Assembly: GCA_004369045.1 (NCBI GenBank)
Contig: ML213503.1
Span: 2,342,341-2,406,340 of the forward strand
Length of the DNA: 64,000 nucleotides
Reading direction: 5' to 3'
Source of the DNA: Heliocybe sulcata
Lineage: Eukaryota > Basidiomycota > Agaricomycetes > Gloeophyllales > Gloeophyllaceae
Shown: piece after piece, positions 48,526-60,534 of the stretch
How the letters are laid out: each line of letters begins with the position of its first letter
How positions within the stretch are numbered: the stretch's first letter is position 1
Notes under the pieces: generated by a model
Told to the model about the DNA's origin: nothing
The model's database searches: none
What the model saw: the letters and a program-made list of their open reading frames with translations, nothing else
Program-made: the position numbers and the translations under genes

Positions 48526-49113
48526 TCAAGCTCCTTTCTGGTCCTGGGATCCACGAGTCTCTCTTGGTCTGCGATGTTTCTCTCCCATCCGTCTTGTCTC
48601 TGTGTGTCTCTCGGCCTCAGTCGACTTCCCCCCTGCCTCGTGGTCGTAGCACAAGAATACGACGCGCCCGGCACTCCCTATTGTGACGCGGACTGTCCAG
48701 CCACGTACCTTAACTTCTCAGTCGACCACACTACCTGGAACTCCTCGCAATGTCCGCACTGTCACTCTCTTTCGTTCTCTCTGGTCCCATTCTCTCCCTT
48801 GCCGCCACGACGTGGCACGTGTGAGCGGTCTTTTAGTGCATCCTATCATTTCGTACCCTTGTATCGTGGAATAAATTCATTTGCATGGCGACATGAGGAA
48901 TCCAACTGGCAGAATGCGTGGAAAATGAAATCCAGTTCGCGGTGTCGTGACTTCCGCCGTAGTGCTGGCCTGACGAGCCCATATACAACTGTTCTTGCTA
49001 TGCCTTCTTTGACATATGCACTCTTTCACCGTGCGATTTTTCTTGTACGCTGCCAAATTTAACGGGTCAAGTGGGAAGCTTGAAGGTGGGAGGGCCGAGA
49101 GTTGCAAAACATT

Positions 49114-49268
49114 TGCCCAAGCCGGAATCGAACCGCCAACCTTGTGGTGAAGCTGTGAGATGGGGCCCTAGCGTAATGTAATGTGTGTAATGCGTATATG
49201 CATGTGTATAGTGTGTGTGTTACCCTAGGGCTGCTAACCACTACACCACGGGGAGCTGAAAGGTTGGA
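49114..49268 (-). mobile_element. tRNA-like SINE, right copy (inverted)
   Basis: The reverse complement matches the left copy over its whole length, with the same box A and box B sequences and the CTAGGG hairpin arms. Identity is high outside the microsatellite. Homology stops near CCAACC on one side and GGGCA on the other, which marks the element ends. Confidence 0.75.
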
Positions 49269-50769
49269 TGACTGGAACCCCCTATCACTCATTCGCGCTC
49301 ATCATCATTCCTCACCTCTACAGCCAGCAGGCATGTCAAGCTTGCGCTCTTAGTCCACCAACTTACTTTCGTAGGGAAGGCAGCTAGTTTGGCACCCGGT
49401 GGACAATGAAGCTTAAGAGCCGTACGCGAGCCGATGTGGACCTTCTGGATATGTTCATACCGGACTTCCAAGTCCTCAATGTATTCGACGCAGCGACTAT
49501 ACTGGTTACCTATTAACACACATCCGCCTGTCTGCAGACGTAGCCCGATAGCACAAGGTAAGTACTACTATCCATTGCCTTCGTCCTATTTCCCTGTTTG
49601 GATCAGCATTGACACTCAGTGATCTCCTCAAATCCGTAGGTCTGCAACATGCACTGCGTCGCGATACCGCCGCCTGCCATAAAGCAGAGGAACACCGCCT
49701 TGAGGAGACCCGGAGACGCGCTTGAACCGAGACGTGACTAGAAGAACTGCAGGCTTCCGGAAAGCGCAGGGTCTCCCCAGTATCGGACCAAATCGCGGAG
49801 ACTAGCCCTAATCACCTCAACGTTCATCAGGCTCAGGCGCATTTCTTCCATGCAGTCGGCTAGGTGGCGTTCCGAGTGGGGCACGTCTTGCACGGAATTC
49901 GATTAGCGTTGGACCCGGGTGGTGTCTGATCTAGCTCGGCCTCCCTTGTCGATAGTCGATATCCCCGCTTGCTACTCTCTTGCGCACAAGTGCGGCAAGG
50001 AAAGTTATGGCGTGCCTATCAAGTGGCATTCATACCGACAAGAAGGGAGGAACGAACTCGTGAAAGTATTGTAAGCTCCAATCCGTATATTGTCAGAGAC
50101 GGAGCGTAATGGATACGTTTGATACGCTAGCAGACTTCTCTGCCTCGCGATACGTTACACGCCGGAGTTGACTCACCGTCGAAAGCGCGAGTCTCATACC
50201 TGTCCTCGGCATATCATACCGCATACACTCAGGCTCCGAGCCAAAAGCAACGGTGGCCAAACCGCTCGGAATATCCACCAGAATGCTTGAATACAGTATA
50301 CATTATGTATAGTCCATTTGACCAGTCTAGTATGGATACACGGTGTGACTTCACTAATTCTTCATGAATACCAAAAGATGCGACAAGAAAATATTGATAC
50401 GGCGCGCCTCCTTTTGAGGCGGCTATGCAAAGAATTACATCCTCTTGCTTGGAGAAGGAGTGGAAAGACAGGCCGAGGCGGTGAATGCGATGGTTATGGA
50501 TATAGCAATGGTTCGGTGCTTGCGCTTGGTTTGGTCGTTTAAATTAGACAGACGGGAGGGTAAACAATAAAAGCTGTCCGTGGTTGTTTGCAGCATCCGT
50601 AAGGTGTGATAAACGAAGACTTTCGATGCGTTAATGAGGGACTTGAGATCTTGAGAACGTGTAGGTCGACGTCCCAAAGTAAGCGGACCAGCGTCGGCGT
50701 TCGGGACAATAGCCCGTGTTTCCCCTGCGATTCTCCTTAAACCTTATCCATCTCCGCGCGGAAGCACGC
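49269..50769. other. Interval with possible decayed gene fragments
   Basis: 1.5 kb without a convincing gene. Plus-strand pieces near 49420-49500 and 49640-49860 read as charged, coiled-coil-like sequence (for example KAEEHRLEETRRR, LEELQASGKRRVSPVSD) broken by stops. They may be remains of a relative of the neighbouring coiled-coil gene; this is weak. The last 450 bp lie downstream of the next minus-strand gene. Confidence 0.35.
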
Positions 50770-52038
50770 TTAGTCGAACATCGATCCGACTTCGCAATCG
50801 TCTATTAATGCGGGGCCCTGCAGACCCGACAAGGCACCGTAGTCGCTCACACCTCCGGCGCCGTTCGCCAACGCAAGAGTGAGCGCAGCAATGGCTTTCT
50901 CCGAGCGGGACGCCGACGAAGGTGCGCTGGGAGGCTTCTGCGAGGGAGGCGGCAGGGGAAGCGAGACGAGGGAAGAGTTCGTCGAGTTGGTGAGGGTGTG
51001 GGTAAGCGCGGGTGTGAACGGGTTCGAGATGCCGGTCGTGGCAAATGAGAAGCGGGTATCTTTGAAGAGGCTATTACTGAGTTCCTCGTCGTCGGATGAG
51101 TACGAGGATGGTCCCGAAACGGACGCGTCGATGGGAGAGGAACTCCGGTCGCTCTCGTCCATAGAGGAGGGGTATGGCTGGGGATCGAGGGAGAAGGTAT
51201 CCAAGCCCATGTCGCCTAATGACATGGCCCGCTTCTTGGTAAGGGGCTCGCCACCTAAGTCGCTCTCTCCAACAAAGATTTGGACATCCTCTTCCTCCTC
51301 TTCAGTGGCGCTGTCGACGGGATATGCCCGTCTCGCAGAGTCGTAATGTGACACAGGACGTTTCCGGATGCCACCAGGCGAGCGACGTTGGTCAACTATG
51401 CGTTCGCGGCCCGAGAAATTCTTCGTCCTTGCTCGCTCGAGATCGCGCATGCGCAGGACGAAGCCTTCGCCACCCTCCGCTATACTTTTCCGCAAATCAC
51501 CGAATGCGGTGGAACGCATACGGTGCAAATCCGCAGAGCTCGGGGAATGGGAGTCAGGTAGCGAAAGGCGGCCTTGCGTATGGCGCGCTACACGAGGCGT
51601 CCGCTTCCGGCTGGGGAAGAGGTTGAAGGCCGCTGGGGTAGACGCAAGTCCCGGTGTCTCGAGAACGGAGGTCGGGCTGTCATCCGAGCTGGGTAACCAA
51701 CTCATTGCGGAATCATCGTCCTCTGTGTTGGCAAAGGGAGGCTGTAGGAAGTGGGGTGAGTAGAGGGCCATATAGACTGGTGGGGGAGGACTCACCGATG
51801 CCTCTCTACGAGCTCTCTTGCCTCGTCTCCATATATCCACATCCCACTTCTGTGGCGCCTCCGGGGCGGAGCCATCACGATAGGACGGACTAAAAGGTTG
51901 ATGCGGGTGGGCTCTTTTGGTGGCACACCTCCACGCGTCATCAGCTCTGAATCGTAAGGCGGGCGACGGCGAGGCGGACGCAGAGTTCGATCTTCGACGG
52001 CGGACAGCGGCTCTGGGAGACGAAGGCATCGACGGCAA
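50770..52038 (-). CDS. Disordered Ser/Pro-rich protein, unknown function
   Basis: A single uninterrupted frame of 422 residues starting MPSMPSSPRAAVRRRRSNSA. Low-complexity basic and Ser/Pro stretches alternate with short ordered-looking blocks: DVDIWRRGKRARREAS, a central FGDLRKSIAEGGEGFVLRMR, an acidic EEEEEDVQIFVGESD, and the C-terminal EKAIAALTLALANGAGGVSD. The basic clusters could be nuclear-localisation signals. The C-terminal Ala/Leu helix is the most conserved-looking part. No named domain recognised. Intron-less, unlike most neighbours. Confidence 0.78.
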   Translation of the reverse strand: MPSMPSSPRAAVRRRRSNSASASPSPALRFRADDAWRCATKRAHPHQPFSPSYRDGSAPEAPQKWDVDIWRRGKRARREASVSPPPPVYMALYSPHFLQPPFANTEDDDSAMSWLPSSDDSPTSVLETPGLASTPAAFNLFPSRKRTPRVARHTQGRLSLPDSHSPSSADLHRMRSTAFGDLRKSIAEGGEGFVLRMRDLERARTKNFSGRERIVDQRRSPGGIRKRPVSHYDSARRAYPVDSATEEEEEDVQIFVGESDLGGEPLTKKRAMSLGDMGLDTFSLDPQPYPSSMDESDRSSSPIDASVSGPSSYSSDDEELSNSLFKDTRFSFATTGISNPFTPALTHTLTNSTNSSLVSLPLPPPSQKPPSAPSSASRSEKAIAALTLALANGAGGVSDYGALSGLQGPALIDDCEVGSMFD

Positions 52039-54057
52039 CGATGGGCAGCAGGGGGGTGATGGAGGGAGGAAACAAGAGGGTAGTTATGCAGAACAGAACA
52101 AGTACGGTTCCGGGGTTGGTGGACCATGATTTACAGCCACTCCGAGTCCTTCTCTGGAGCAGTCACGTGCTTTCTCCCTCCACATCTCTTACCTTTCCGG
52201 GACGGTGGCTGCTCCTCGACCTCGAGCCTGGATCACCTTTTCGCTAGCACAAACATGGTTCTGCCCATTTGCTGCTCTCTCACAGCTATTGTTAGCACTG
52301 TGGACAATGCACCGGTCCCGTGTTGCCACCAAAGAGTCAACACAGAGGAGGTACCCCTTCCAAGTCTGACTAGACCTTCACGGTACTCGGTTCTCCATTG
52401 TCTTGTAAATGCATTTGTCCAAGGCGCCGTAGCTTATCTGATGATCATCGTGTTATAGACCAGTCGTGCTCGGTGTTCTCTCCTTGGACTTGTGACCGTG
52501 GACTGGCTTCTTTCTGGCAATCAATTAGGCTGGACTGCCCTTGGCTGTCGTCATGCGTCCGACAAAGATAGCCTGCACTCTCATGTCAGCTTCATAGTGA
52601 CATTGTACTATCATTGTCCGCTGAGAAGCAGAAGACACGATGAACTGGCCTATTCACGCATCAACCAATTCACGATCGGTCCGAGGAAGTTTCAGAAGAA
52701 CAGGGCACGCATGTGGCTCTCCCAAGCTCCTCGCATTCGTCCATCTGTAAAGTCGACGGCTTCCGTACTCTGCGTCGCAATTGAGCACGGCGGCCATGGT
52801 CTGCTGTCTCGCCGTTCTCTGCGAATATCCACACCCTTCTGAGTCACCGCGACTCGGTTCGGCGATGTGCACCGGCCCCATCTTTCCAGAGCAATCTAAA
52901 TGCAAGAGCATCAAATTGCCGCTTGCATGTAACCCCGGCAGCGTCATGAGGCTCTTCCCTTCTTCAGGCTATGCGCGCAACCCCAGTTGATTGCGTTACA
53001 ATCTCTGTTCGTAGTAACCCTAGCTTGACCGGCATCAAGCGCTTAGTCGGGGCTCCTCTTCATGGCTGCATGTCGCTCGGGGATTTCCGTGATGTGGCAC
53101 TTGCCCAAGCACTCACCCTACGCTGATGTCTTGCTTTTCTTCGGTAACCACGGCCCTCTACTGTATCTTGCCTGCATCATGTCTATGCTATGCGACTAGA
53201 TGGCCGCGCTACGGCTTACTTGCCCTCCCGATGGCTAAAGTACTCGGTATACCGTCATGGTCCTTCTAGGTTGCAATTTAGTCTGCAACATGAGAATTCA
53301 AGACCAGCGATACCGGACGCATAGCAGGTCATCCAACTCAACTCACCCCATTGGCCGCGACAAAAGCCTGCGCTGGAACACCTGCCCTCGTCAGATAGCG
53401 GGACTACTACAGCCCAGGTGTCCTTGCATCGCGATCGTCTAATAACACTAAAATATCCTTTAGTCGGTGTCTTTGATCCGAGAAATGGATTATCCCAAGG
53501 GGAAGTACCCCGTATGTGGCGGCCTCCTCATATCCGCCCTGCTTTTCGAGAAGACGCCGTACAACTGAGGACGGGCACAATCGCCATGTCATACCCTACC
53601 TGACCCCGTTCACCTCCCGCCTATATGCGTTCGAGATCGGCCCTCCCCCTGATCGTCTCTCGAGTCATTTGGCTCTATCACCGCCACCTATTAACCTTAA
53701 TATTTCTGTCTTGCCAGGGCGGAGGCATTGCAATTCATCTCCGAAGACAGAAGAGACACAAGTCCCGGTCGAATGACCTGCGCTGAGTTTGCAGTACTGG
53801 GACTTATCGCGCTATTGCTAGTGGTGGACTCTGTCAAGGGACTTAGAATGGACGACTCCCAAGACAAAGTCCGAATGACGACTCCTTCCTCCAGCTCTGA
53901 GCGATCAATCCGCTGTCCAAGTGTCCAAAGACTCGTCTCTTCGAAAACGCGTCTGAATCCTACGATATATCGTACAATGATGATTATCAGAGAGTCTAGT
54001 TTACACTAGGCAGTCGGAACCTCGTAGCGACTTCCAGCAGGGCGGTCTTCAAGGCGT
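52039..54057. other. Gene-poor interval
   Basis: Two kilobases with only short scattered frames. None shows homology or splices with another. The part next to 52038 should hold the promoter of the disordered protein. No repeat or RNA gene was recognised. Confidence 0.5.
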
Positions 54058-55742
54058 TCAAACCAGATCCTGCGTCAACACTAGTCTGTACCTCACGTCG
54101 TTCCGCTTGACTTTCTCAACAGCCTGTTGCGCCTCCTTCATCGGCATCTCCTCGATCCTAAATCAACAGACCACGAAGTTAACCAATGTCCCGCAGAGAG
54201 CATCACAAGCGGTACTGACCAAGGCCTGATCCCCTTTGCCGCAGCCAAATTCAACATCTCGATCGCCTCCTTCTTGTTCCCAATATGCGACCCGCCCATG
54301 AAACACCCGTTCCCCTCAAAATCCATAGCCATCACCTGCGGGAGGGGCTTGTCGGGCAGCCCGACGGAGATGAACTTCCCATGCACCCAGAGCATCTTCA
54401 GGTACATGTCGAGCGGCATGTTGTCCGCGACGTCCCGGGTGGAGATGATGAGGTCGAGCGCCTGCGTTAGCGGCTTGGTGAACTCGCCCTCCTGTTATAT
54501 ATATAAGCTCCGGCTCAGAGGATGAACACGGTTTATGTGTAGTTGGCGCGCGTACCTCGTCTGTCACGACAACATGATCCGCGCCCATCTTCTTAATATC
54601 CTCGACCTTGCTCTCGCTATGGGTAAACGCGTAGACTTCGGCGCCCATCGCCTTCGCGAATAGGACCGCATAGTGACCCTAGGCAAAGGCAGCCTTAGCT
54701 AAGAACACGTAGTGAGTGCCCGCTAAGCTCTAATCCACTTACGAGACCTCCAATACCGAGAATTCCGACCTTCTTCCCTGGTCCTGCTCCGTGCCGCTTC
54801 AGAGGAGAGAATACCGTGAGTCCCGCGCACAGCATGGACGACGCATATCGTGACTCGAGCCTGTCCGGGATCGGGAAGACGAACTGCTCATGAGCGCGAA
54901 TTGCAGTGGCATATCCGCCTTGAGTCTTCACGCCATCCGGGTATGTTCCAGCCTGTGCAAGGTCGATAAGGTGTTCGCTAAGCCAAAGTCAAGATTCGAA
55001 CGTACATAGGTGTTGATCTTGCTCGGGCAGTACTGCTCGTTATCTGACTTGCACGCGCGGCACGAGTAGCAGGCGCCGATCTGCGCGCCCACTCCTGCGC
55101 GGTCGCCAACCTTGAAGCCCTTGACTTTGGAGCCGACCCGAGTGACCTTGCCCACAATTTCGTGACTGTCAAGCAGGGTTGTATGCTGTCTTTGCGAATG
55201 GACGTATATGCGCAGAGACCTACCCAACGACTAGCGGTGCTGGGAACGAACCCCATCTGCGAGACTGGTCAGTGCCCTGCTGCGAAACAACACGGAAAGA
55301 GTTCGTCTTACCCTGAGGTTATAGTATGGACATCCGAGCCGCACACGCTGGGTGGACCTGTAAGGAGATGATCTGTAAGGAGATGAATAACACGCACCCG
55401 CAGTGCGAGATTGCAATCTCCACGTCGGTGTCTTGCCACGTTTTGGGTTGGAAGTCAATTATCTCGAACGTACTCTGTCAATCGAGGTGAGCCAGATTAC
55501 CCTAGATGATCAAGAATCCTAGCACTGACCCATTTATCAGGGTCTACAGTCCACCAAGTTCACATCTCAGCGGCATTCCCGCATACAGAGGACAAAGCGC
55601 TCTCACCAGTCACCGCGTATCCCTTAAACTCCACATTCACTGGGACTGGGGCAGCCTGGTCAGAAGCAGCTGCAGAGCTAGACGCAGCGTGCTGGTGACC
55701 CGTGCTGAACCTTTTCTTGATGGTGCCGATAATGGCGGACAT
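54058..55742 (-). CDS. Zinc alcohol dehydrogenase, copy 1 of 4 (ADH6/7-CAD type)
   Basis: NADP-type medium-chain dehydrogenase that would reduce aldehydes, possibly aromatic ones, to alcohols. About ten exons on the minus strand. It alone has an N-terminal extension (MSAIIGTIKKRFSTG plus an Ala/Ser stretch) before VEFKGYAVTG; the basic amphipathic start could be a mitochondrial signal. Catalytic-zinc residues lie in ISHCGVCGSDVHT and GHEIVGKVTRVG. Structural zinc cysteines are CYSCRACKSDNEQYC. The nucleotide-binding turn is KVGILGIGGLGHYAV. The C-terminus reads RIEEMPMKEAQQAVEKVKRN then LVLTQDLV. No broken exon is apparent. Confidence 0.9.
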
Positions 55743-56535
55743 GTTCGCTGAATGTGAAGAGTCGTATGCCAGTCAGGAATGCTCCAGTGGTCTTAAGTAC
55801 TTGGGCGCAATCACATCAGAAGATACGGCTCAATCCCGGGTAAGAGGGGAGCCCGCTGTTAGGTCACGGGGGCGTACCCAGAGGCATCGAATCAAGCAAG
55901 TGATATGGACTTCATATCTGTAAGCCTGGGCTGGCAGGTGCTGGCGTGGAGACTGTAAGTCTATCACCACTCATGTCGACGGGTTGGCGCGAAAGGTGAC
56001 CACGGTCTCCCTCAATAGCATCACAACTGACGAACCTTAGTGACTACCTCCATTCTAATATCAGGAAGTATCGGAAAATTTCCCGCGCAAAATAAACACC
56101 TGAACGAGATAATGTCGCTGCCAATGACATATGCGAGTTCTAGTCTCTTCTGTATGTCGTTATCAGCTTCATGTCGACTAAAAATATGGTGCGGGAAGCG
56201 CACATTCTAATGCAGGCAGCCAACTCCGACGGAACGCCGCGAGTGCAGCATTGAGCAGAGCGGTGATGAGCTCACGGCATGCTCCTATATCGAGAATGAC
56301 GCCGACAAGAAGGCAGATCCAGCCTAGCAAGTGAAGAACATTAATCTTGAGAGGAGACAGACGTCACGCCATTATGCTCATAGAGCTTGCTTATCCAGCT
56401 GGTGCGTCCGACAAGGAGTAAGCTGACGCCAGATAATGTCGCCTTGTCAGGCATCCCTAGCCCATACATGATAATCATTCGAGGTTGCAATACACTTGGG
56501 TTCTCCGCCGCATGAATCCAACGTCCACATACCGA
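55743..56535. other. Interval between dehydrogenase copies 1 and 2
   Basis: 793 bp upstream of copy 1 and downstream of copy 2, the longest spacer in the array. No frame or repeat stands out. The promoter of copy 1 must lie in its left part. Confidence 0.45.
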
Positions 56536-58104
56536 TCAGGCAAGGTCTTGAGTGAGGACGAACCTGTACCTCACATCGTTGCGTTTCAGTCTCTCGACGG
56601 CTTGCTTAGCCTCCTTCATTGGAAGCTCTTCAATCCTGTTTGGACGTGCGCGTAAGTCGACCATGGTCTCAAATACCTGTAACAACGTACCAAGGCTTGA
56701 TACCCTTGTCCGCAGCCAGTTGCAACATTTGGACGGCTTCCTTTTTGCTACCAATGTGCGTACTACCGAGGTAGCATCCATTAGGATTAAGGTCGAAAGC
56801 CGACAGTTGCGGCAGTGGCTGGTCGGGCAATCCAACAGTCACAAGCCGTCCATGGACCCAGAGCATACTAAGATACTGCTGCAGCGGCATGCCTTCGGCC
56901 ACATCTCTGGTCGAGATGATAAGATCAAGCGTCTGCGCGAGGTCGTTGGCGAATTCGCCCTTCTAAAACAGGTTCAGATCAGGCATACGAAACAATGAAC
57001 TGGGACGAACTGACATCGTCAGTGACAGTGACCTGGTCAGCTCCCATCTTCTTGATGTCCTCCACCTTTCTATTATCGTGAGTGAACGCATATACTTCGG
57101 CACCCAACGCTTTCCCGAACAGTACAGCATAATGGCCCTATAGTAGGTTCCAGTGTTCTAGTTAGGCCGTCAATAAAGATGATGCTTAGCCTCACCAGGC
57201 CCCCGATTCCAACTATTCCAACCTTAGTTCCGGGACCCACCCCGTTGCGCACCAGGGGGGAGAAGACGGTGAGGCCCGCGCATAGCATCGACGCCGCGTC
57301 GCGAGACTCTAGCTTATCCGGAATGGGGAATACGAACTGCTCGTTTCCTCGAATAGCTGTGGAGTAGCCTCCTTGCGTGAGTGTCCCATCAGGATATTTG
57401 GATGCCTGAAGATAACGTGAGATCACAGCCAGACGATGATGCCTTACCGACGTACATATGTTTCGACCCCTTTCGAGCAATAGTTCTCATTGTCGGTCTT
57501 ACATGCTCGGCAGGAATAACAGCTGCCAATTTGCGCTCCAATACCAGCACGATCGCCAACTTTGAACTCCTTGACCTTGGACCCAACTCGCGTCACTTTG
57601 CCTACGATTTCATGTCTGCATTATAGGTAGTCCTTATCAGTGGAGTCTGTACCGGACGTTCCGGAGAGGCTTACCCGACAACAAGAGGCAAGGGGACCTC
57701 TCCCCATCTATCACGTCATGGTCAGTCCAGGTGCGCGCGTGATACTTACTGTACGGACGCCTACGTACCCGCTGGTAATAGTATGAAGGTCAGAGCCACA
57801 GACACTGGAAGTTTATCCAACCCTCTCAATCGCACGTTACTCCCATAAGTGCATGTCTTACTCACCCGCAATGTGTGATAGCGATTTCGACGTCCGTATC
57901 CTCGAACTTCTTCGGTTGGAAGTCTATGACACTGAACTGGCTCTAAATGCACGGAAAAAGCATGAGTACATGCAGTGATCCATGCGCTGGATGAACAGTT
58001 ACCCATTTATTGGTATCTAAACCATTCTCGTTAGTTCGAGGAGCACCTCAACGGAGAATCACCATACCAGTGACAGCGTAGCCCTTGAACTCCACTGAAG
58101 ACAT
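56536..58104 (-). CDS. Zinc alcohol dehydrogenase, copy 2 of 4
   Basis: Starts MSSVEFKGYAVTG with no extension. Visible parts in order: FSVIDFQPKKFEDTDVEIAI, HCGVCGSDLHTI, HEIVGKVTRVGSKVKEFKVG, the structural zinc site GSCYSCRACKTDNENYC, GGYSTAIRGNEQFVFPIPDK, the Rossmann turn KVGIVGIGGLGHYAV, then LSMLWVHGRLVTVGLPDQPL, SKKEAVQMLQLAADKGIKPW and the end RIEELPMKEAKQAVERLKRN. About eleven exons with introns at the same places as in the other copies. It is closest to copy 3, so these two probably arose by the most recent duplication. Cytosolic location is likely. Confidence 0.9.
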
Positions 58105-58646
58105 ATCGAATGAACTGAGAGCTACGAGAAGAAAAGATTGAGATGGCGATGGCGGTCAAGTAGCCTGCTTATAAGGCCTTATCCGACGCAAAGTTGCGCC
58201 TATTCCCCAAATGACGACAAGACGACCTCGTAGATGACGACAATCTAATGTTAGGAACAACCTCGAGTGCCTATGCAGATGCAGCACAGTGAAGTCATCC
58301 GATCTGATCCTGTACCCTCGGAATTGGGCAGTTGCACTCGATCAAGCACGAAGCTGAGATAAGGAGTGCTTGCACTGAATGCAGGAGAAGGGGGAGCCGA
58401 GTCGCTGATCGTTGTCAATGATCGTCAGCGGGACACGGTCCTCGGCTCCCTGGGATCTGGCAGTCACTCGATATTAACCGCTCTCCCGGATACCGCAGCC
58501 AGTTACGAGGCATATGCGCCGACTCACCAGAACCAACTGACACTATTCTTCTGTGGCTGTAAGAGAATGCGATACGTTCCACAACTCGCATAAATTGTTC
58601 TTCACAGCTCGCCATTAATTGTACACTGAGAACGCCACCACAACCA
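58105..58646. other. Interval between dehydrogenase copies 2 and 3
   Basis: 542 bp holding the promoter of copy 2 and the 3' end of copy 3. No further feature recognised. Confidence 0.45.
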
Positions 58647-60200
58647 TCACGCAAGATCCTGAGTCAGGACGAACCTGTACTTCACATCGTTACGTTTCAG
58701 CCTCTCGACGGCCTGCTTGGCATCCTTCATCGGCAGCTCTTCAATCCTGCACATACATAGATGAGAGTTCGGTACGTCAGGGGACCAATCGAGACGTAAC
58801 ATACCAAGGCTTGATACCCCTGTCCGCTGCAAGCTGTAACATCTCGACAGCTTCCTTCTTGCTCCCAATAGCACTACTACCAAGGTAGCATCCGTTCGGA
58901 CAGAAATCGAATGCAGACAACTGCGGCAGGGGCTTATCGGGCAACCCGACGGTAACAAAGTGCCCGTGTATCCAAAGCATACTCAAGTATTGCTGTAAGG
59001 GCATGCCTTCTGCCACGTCTCGAGTGGAGATGATAAGATCAAGGCTCATTGCGAGATCTTTGGCGAACTCGCCCTCCTGAAAAACAGAACACTTACAAAG
59101 AGACATACAAGCAAACAGCATCTGATACGTACGTCGTCCGTTACAACAACGTGGTCTGCCCCCATCTTCTTGATGTCCTCGATCTTGTCTTTGCTGTGAG
59201 TAAAGGCGTACATTTCGGCGCCCAGGGCTTTCCCAAACAGGATGGCATAGTGGCCCTTCGACTCGTCAGCCAGGTTGGTAGCATATAATGCGTTGAATAT
59301 CTTACCAAGCCTCCGATCCCGACTACGCCGACCTTCTTGCCCGGACCAGCGCCGTTACGCACTAGGGGTGAATACACCGTAAGACCCCCACATAGCATCG
59401 ATGCGGCATGACGGGACTCGAGGTTCTCCGGTATGGGAAAGACAAATTGCTCGTGGCCTCGAATCGCCGTGGAGTAGCCTCCCTGAGTCGAGATCCCGTC
59501 CGGATACTTGGATGCCTAATCCGCAAGATCAACCCACGCTATGCAAACAAATGAGACGCATGGACACACATATGTGTTTATAGATTTCGAGCAATAATTC
59601 TCGTTATCGCTCTTGCAGGCCCTGCAAGAATAACAGCTGCCGATCTGCGCACCAATGCCAGCGCGGTCGCCGACTTTGAAACCCTTGACTTCCGACCCGA
59701 CTCGCGTGACCTTGCCTACAATCTCATGACTTGATCATACATTTAAGCCTTTCGAGAACAATACAAAAAGACGGTCGACGCACCCGGGTACGAGAGGAAA
59801 GGGCGCTTCGCCCCATCTGTCAGGATCATAGTCAGTCCCATGCATATATAAGACGATAACGATGTTACATACCCGCCGGTAATAGTATGGACGTCGGAGC
59901 CGCATACACTAGCCAATCCAAACGCATTTTATCGCCTAGTATGACCATATATGCGTGCACCACTCACCCGCAGTGCGTAATAGCTATCTCAACATCCGTG
60001 TCCTGGAACGCCTTGGGCTTGAACTCGATGACACTGAAGTCGTTCTGGAAACAAATGAGAGCGAAACGCGGAACACTGCGGCTGGTGCTCACCCATTTCT
60101 TAGGGTCTATATGATTCCTTATCAGCAACATAACGTGTCCTATATATGAGACAGACGGCGTACCAGAGATGGCATAGCCTTTGAATTCGACTGAAGACAT
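58647..60200 (-). CDS. Zinc alcohol dehydrogenase, copy 3 of 4
   Basis: Starts MSSVEFKGYAISG. It shares the full motif set: FSVIEFKPKAFQDTDVEIAI, the HCG-VCGSD zinc ligands, HEIVGKVTRVGSEVKGFKVG, the structural zinc site CYSCRACKSDNENYC, KVGVVGIGGLGHYA and MLQLAADRGIKPW. It ends RIEELPMKDAKQAVERLKRN, as in copy 2 apart from a conservative change. The substrate pocket probably differs from copy 4 (for example LSAFDFCPNGCYLGSSAIGS here against MKAFDFLTGAFLGGSHIGN there). Same intron positions as copy 2. Intact as far as can be judged. Confidence 0.9.
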
Positions 60201-60534
60201 ATCCAACAAAGTCAGGGGAGAGAAAAGCCTGAGACGGAGCTCCTCTCGAAGTCACTTTCTTATAACTGCGCACATCGGAAGTTGCGATAAGAGCTTGGTA
60301 TCGGAGGTGACGCGTACGAAAGGCCCGTCGGCAGGTATGTTTTCCGATTTGCCAGCTTCCTTGGTGGCCAGAGGTCCGTCGGCTCTGCGGAACTCTGTCG
60401 TTCACTGCACACATTCCACAAGTACTGGTCTATAATCTCTATTGATAATAAAACCTATACACAGTTCATGAATACATCAATAGATTGCAACGTCGAAGAT
60501 CCTTGCCACCGACATTTGGTCCGAGGCCCTCCAG
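60201..60534. other. Interval between dehydrogenase copies 3 and 4
   Basis: 334 bp, the shortest spacer of the array. It contains the promoter of copy 3 and the 3' UTR of copy 4. Nothing else seen. Confidence 0.45.

Noticed and set aside
52126-52458. Frame upstream of the disordered protein
   Set aside because: Cys/Ser-rich random-looking translation without homology; likely chance.
53773-54009. Short frame with a signal-peptide-like start
   Set aside because: The hydrophobic start is followed by low-information sequence, with no family match and no intron partner.
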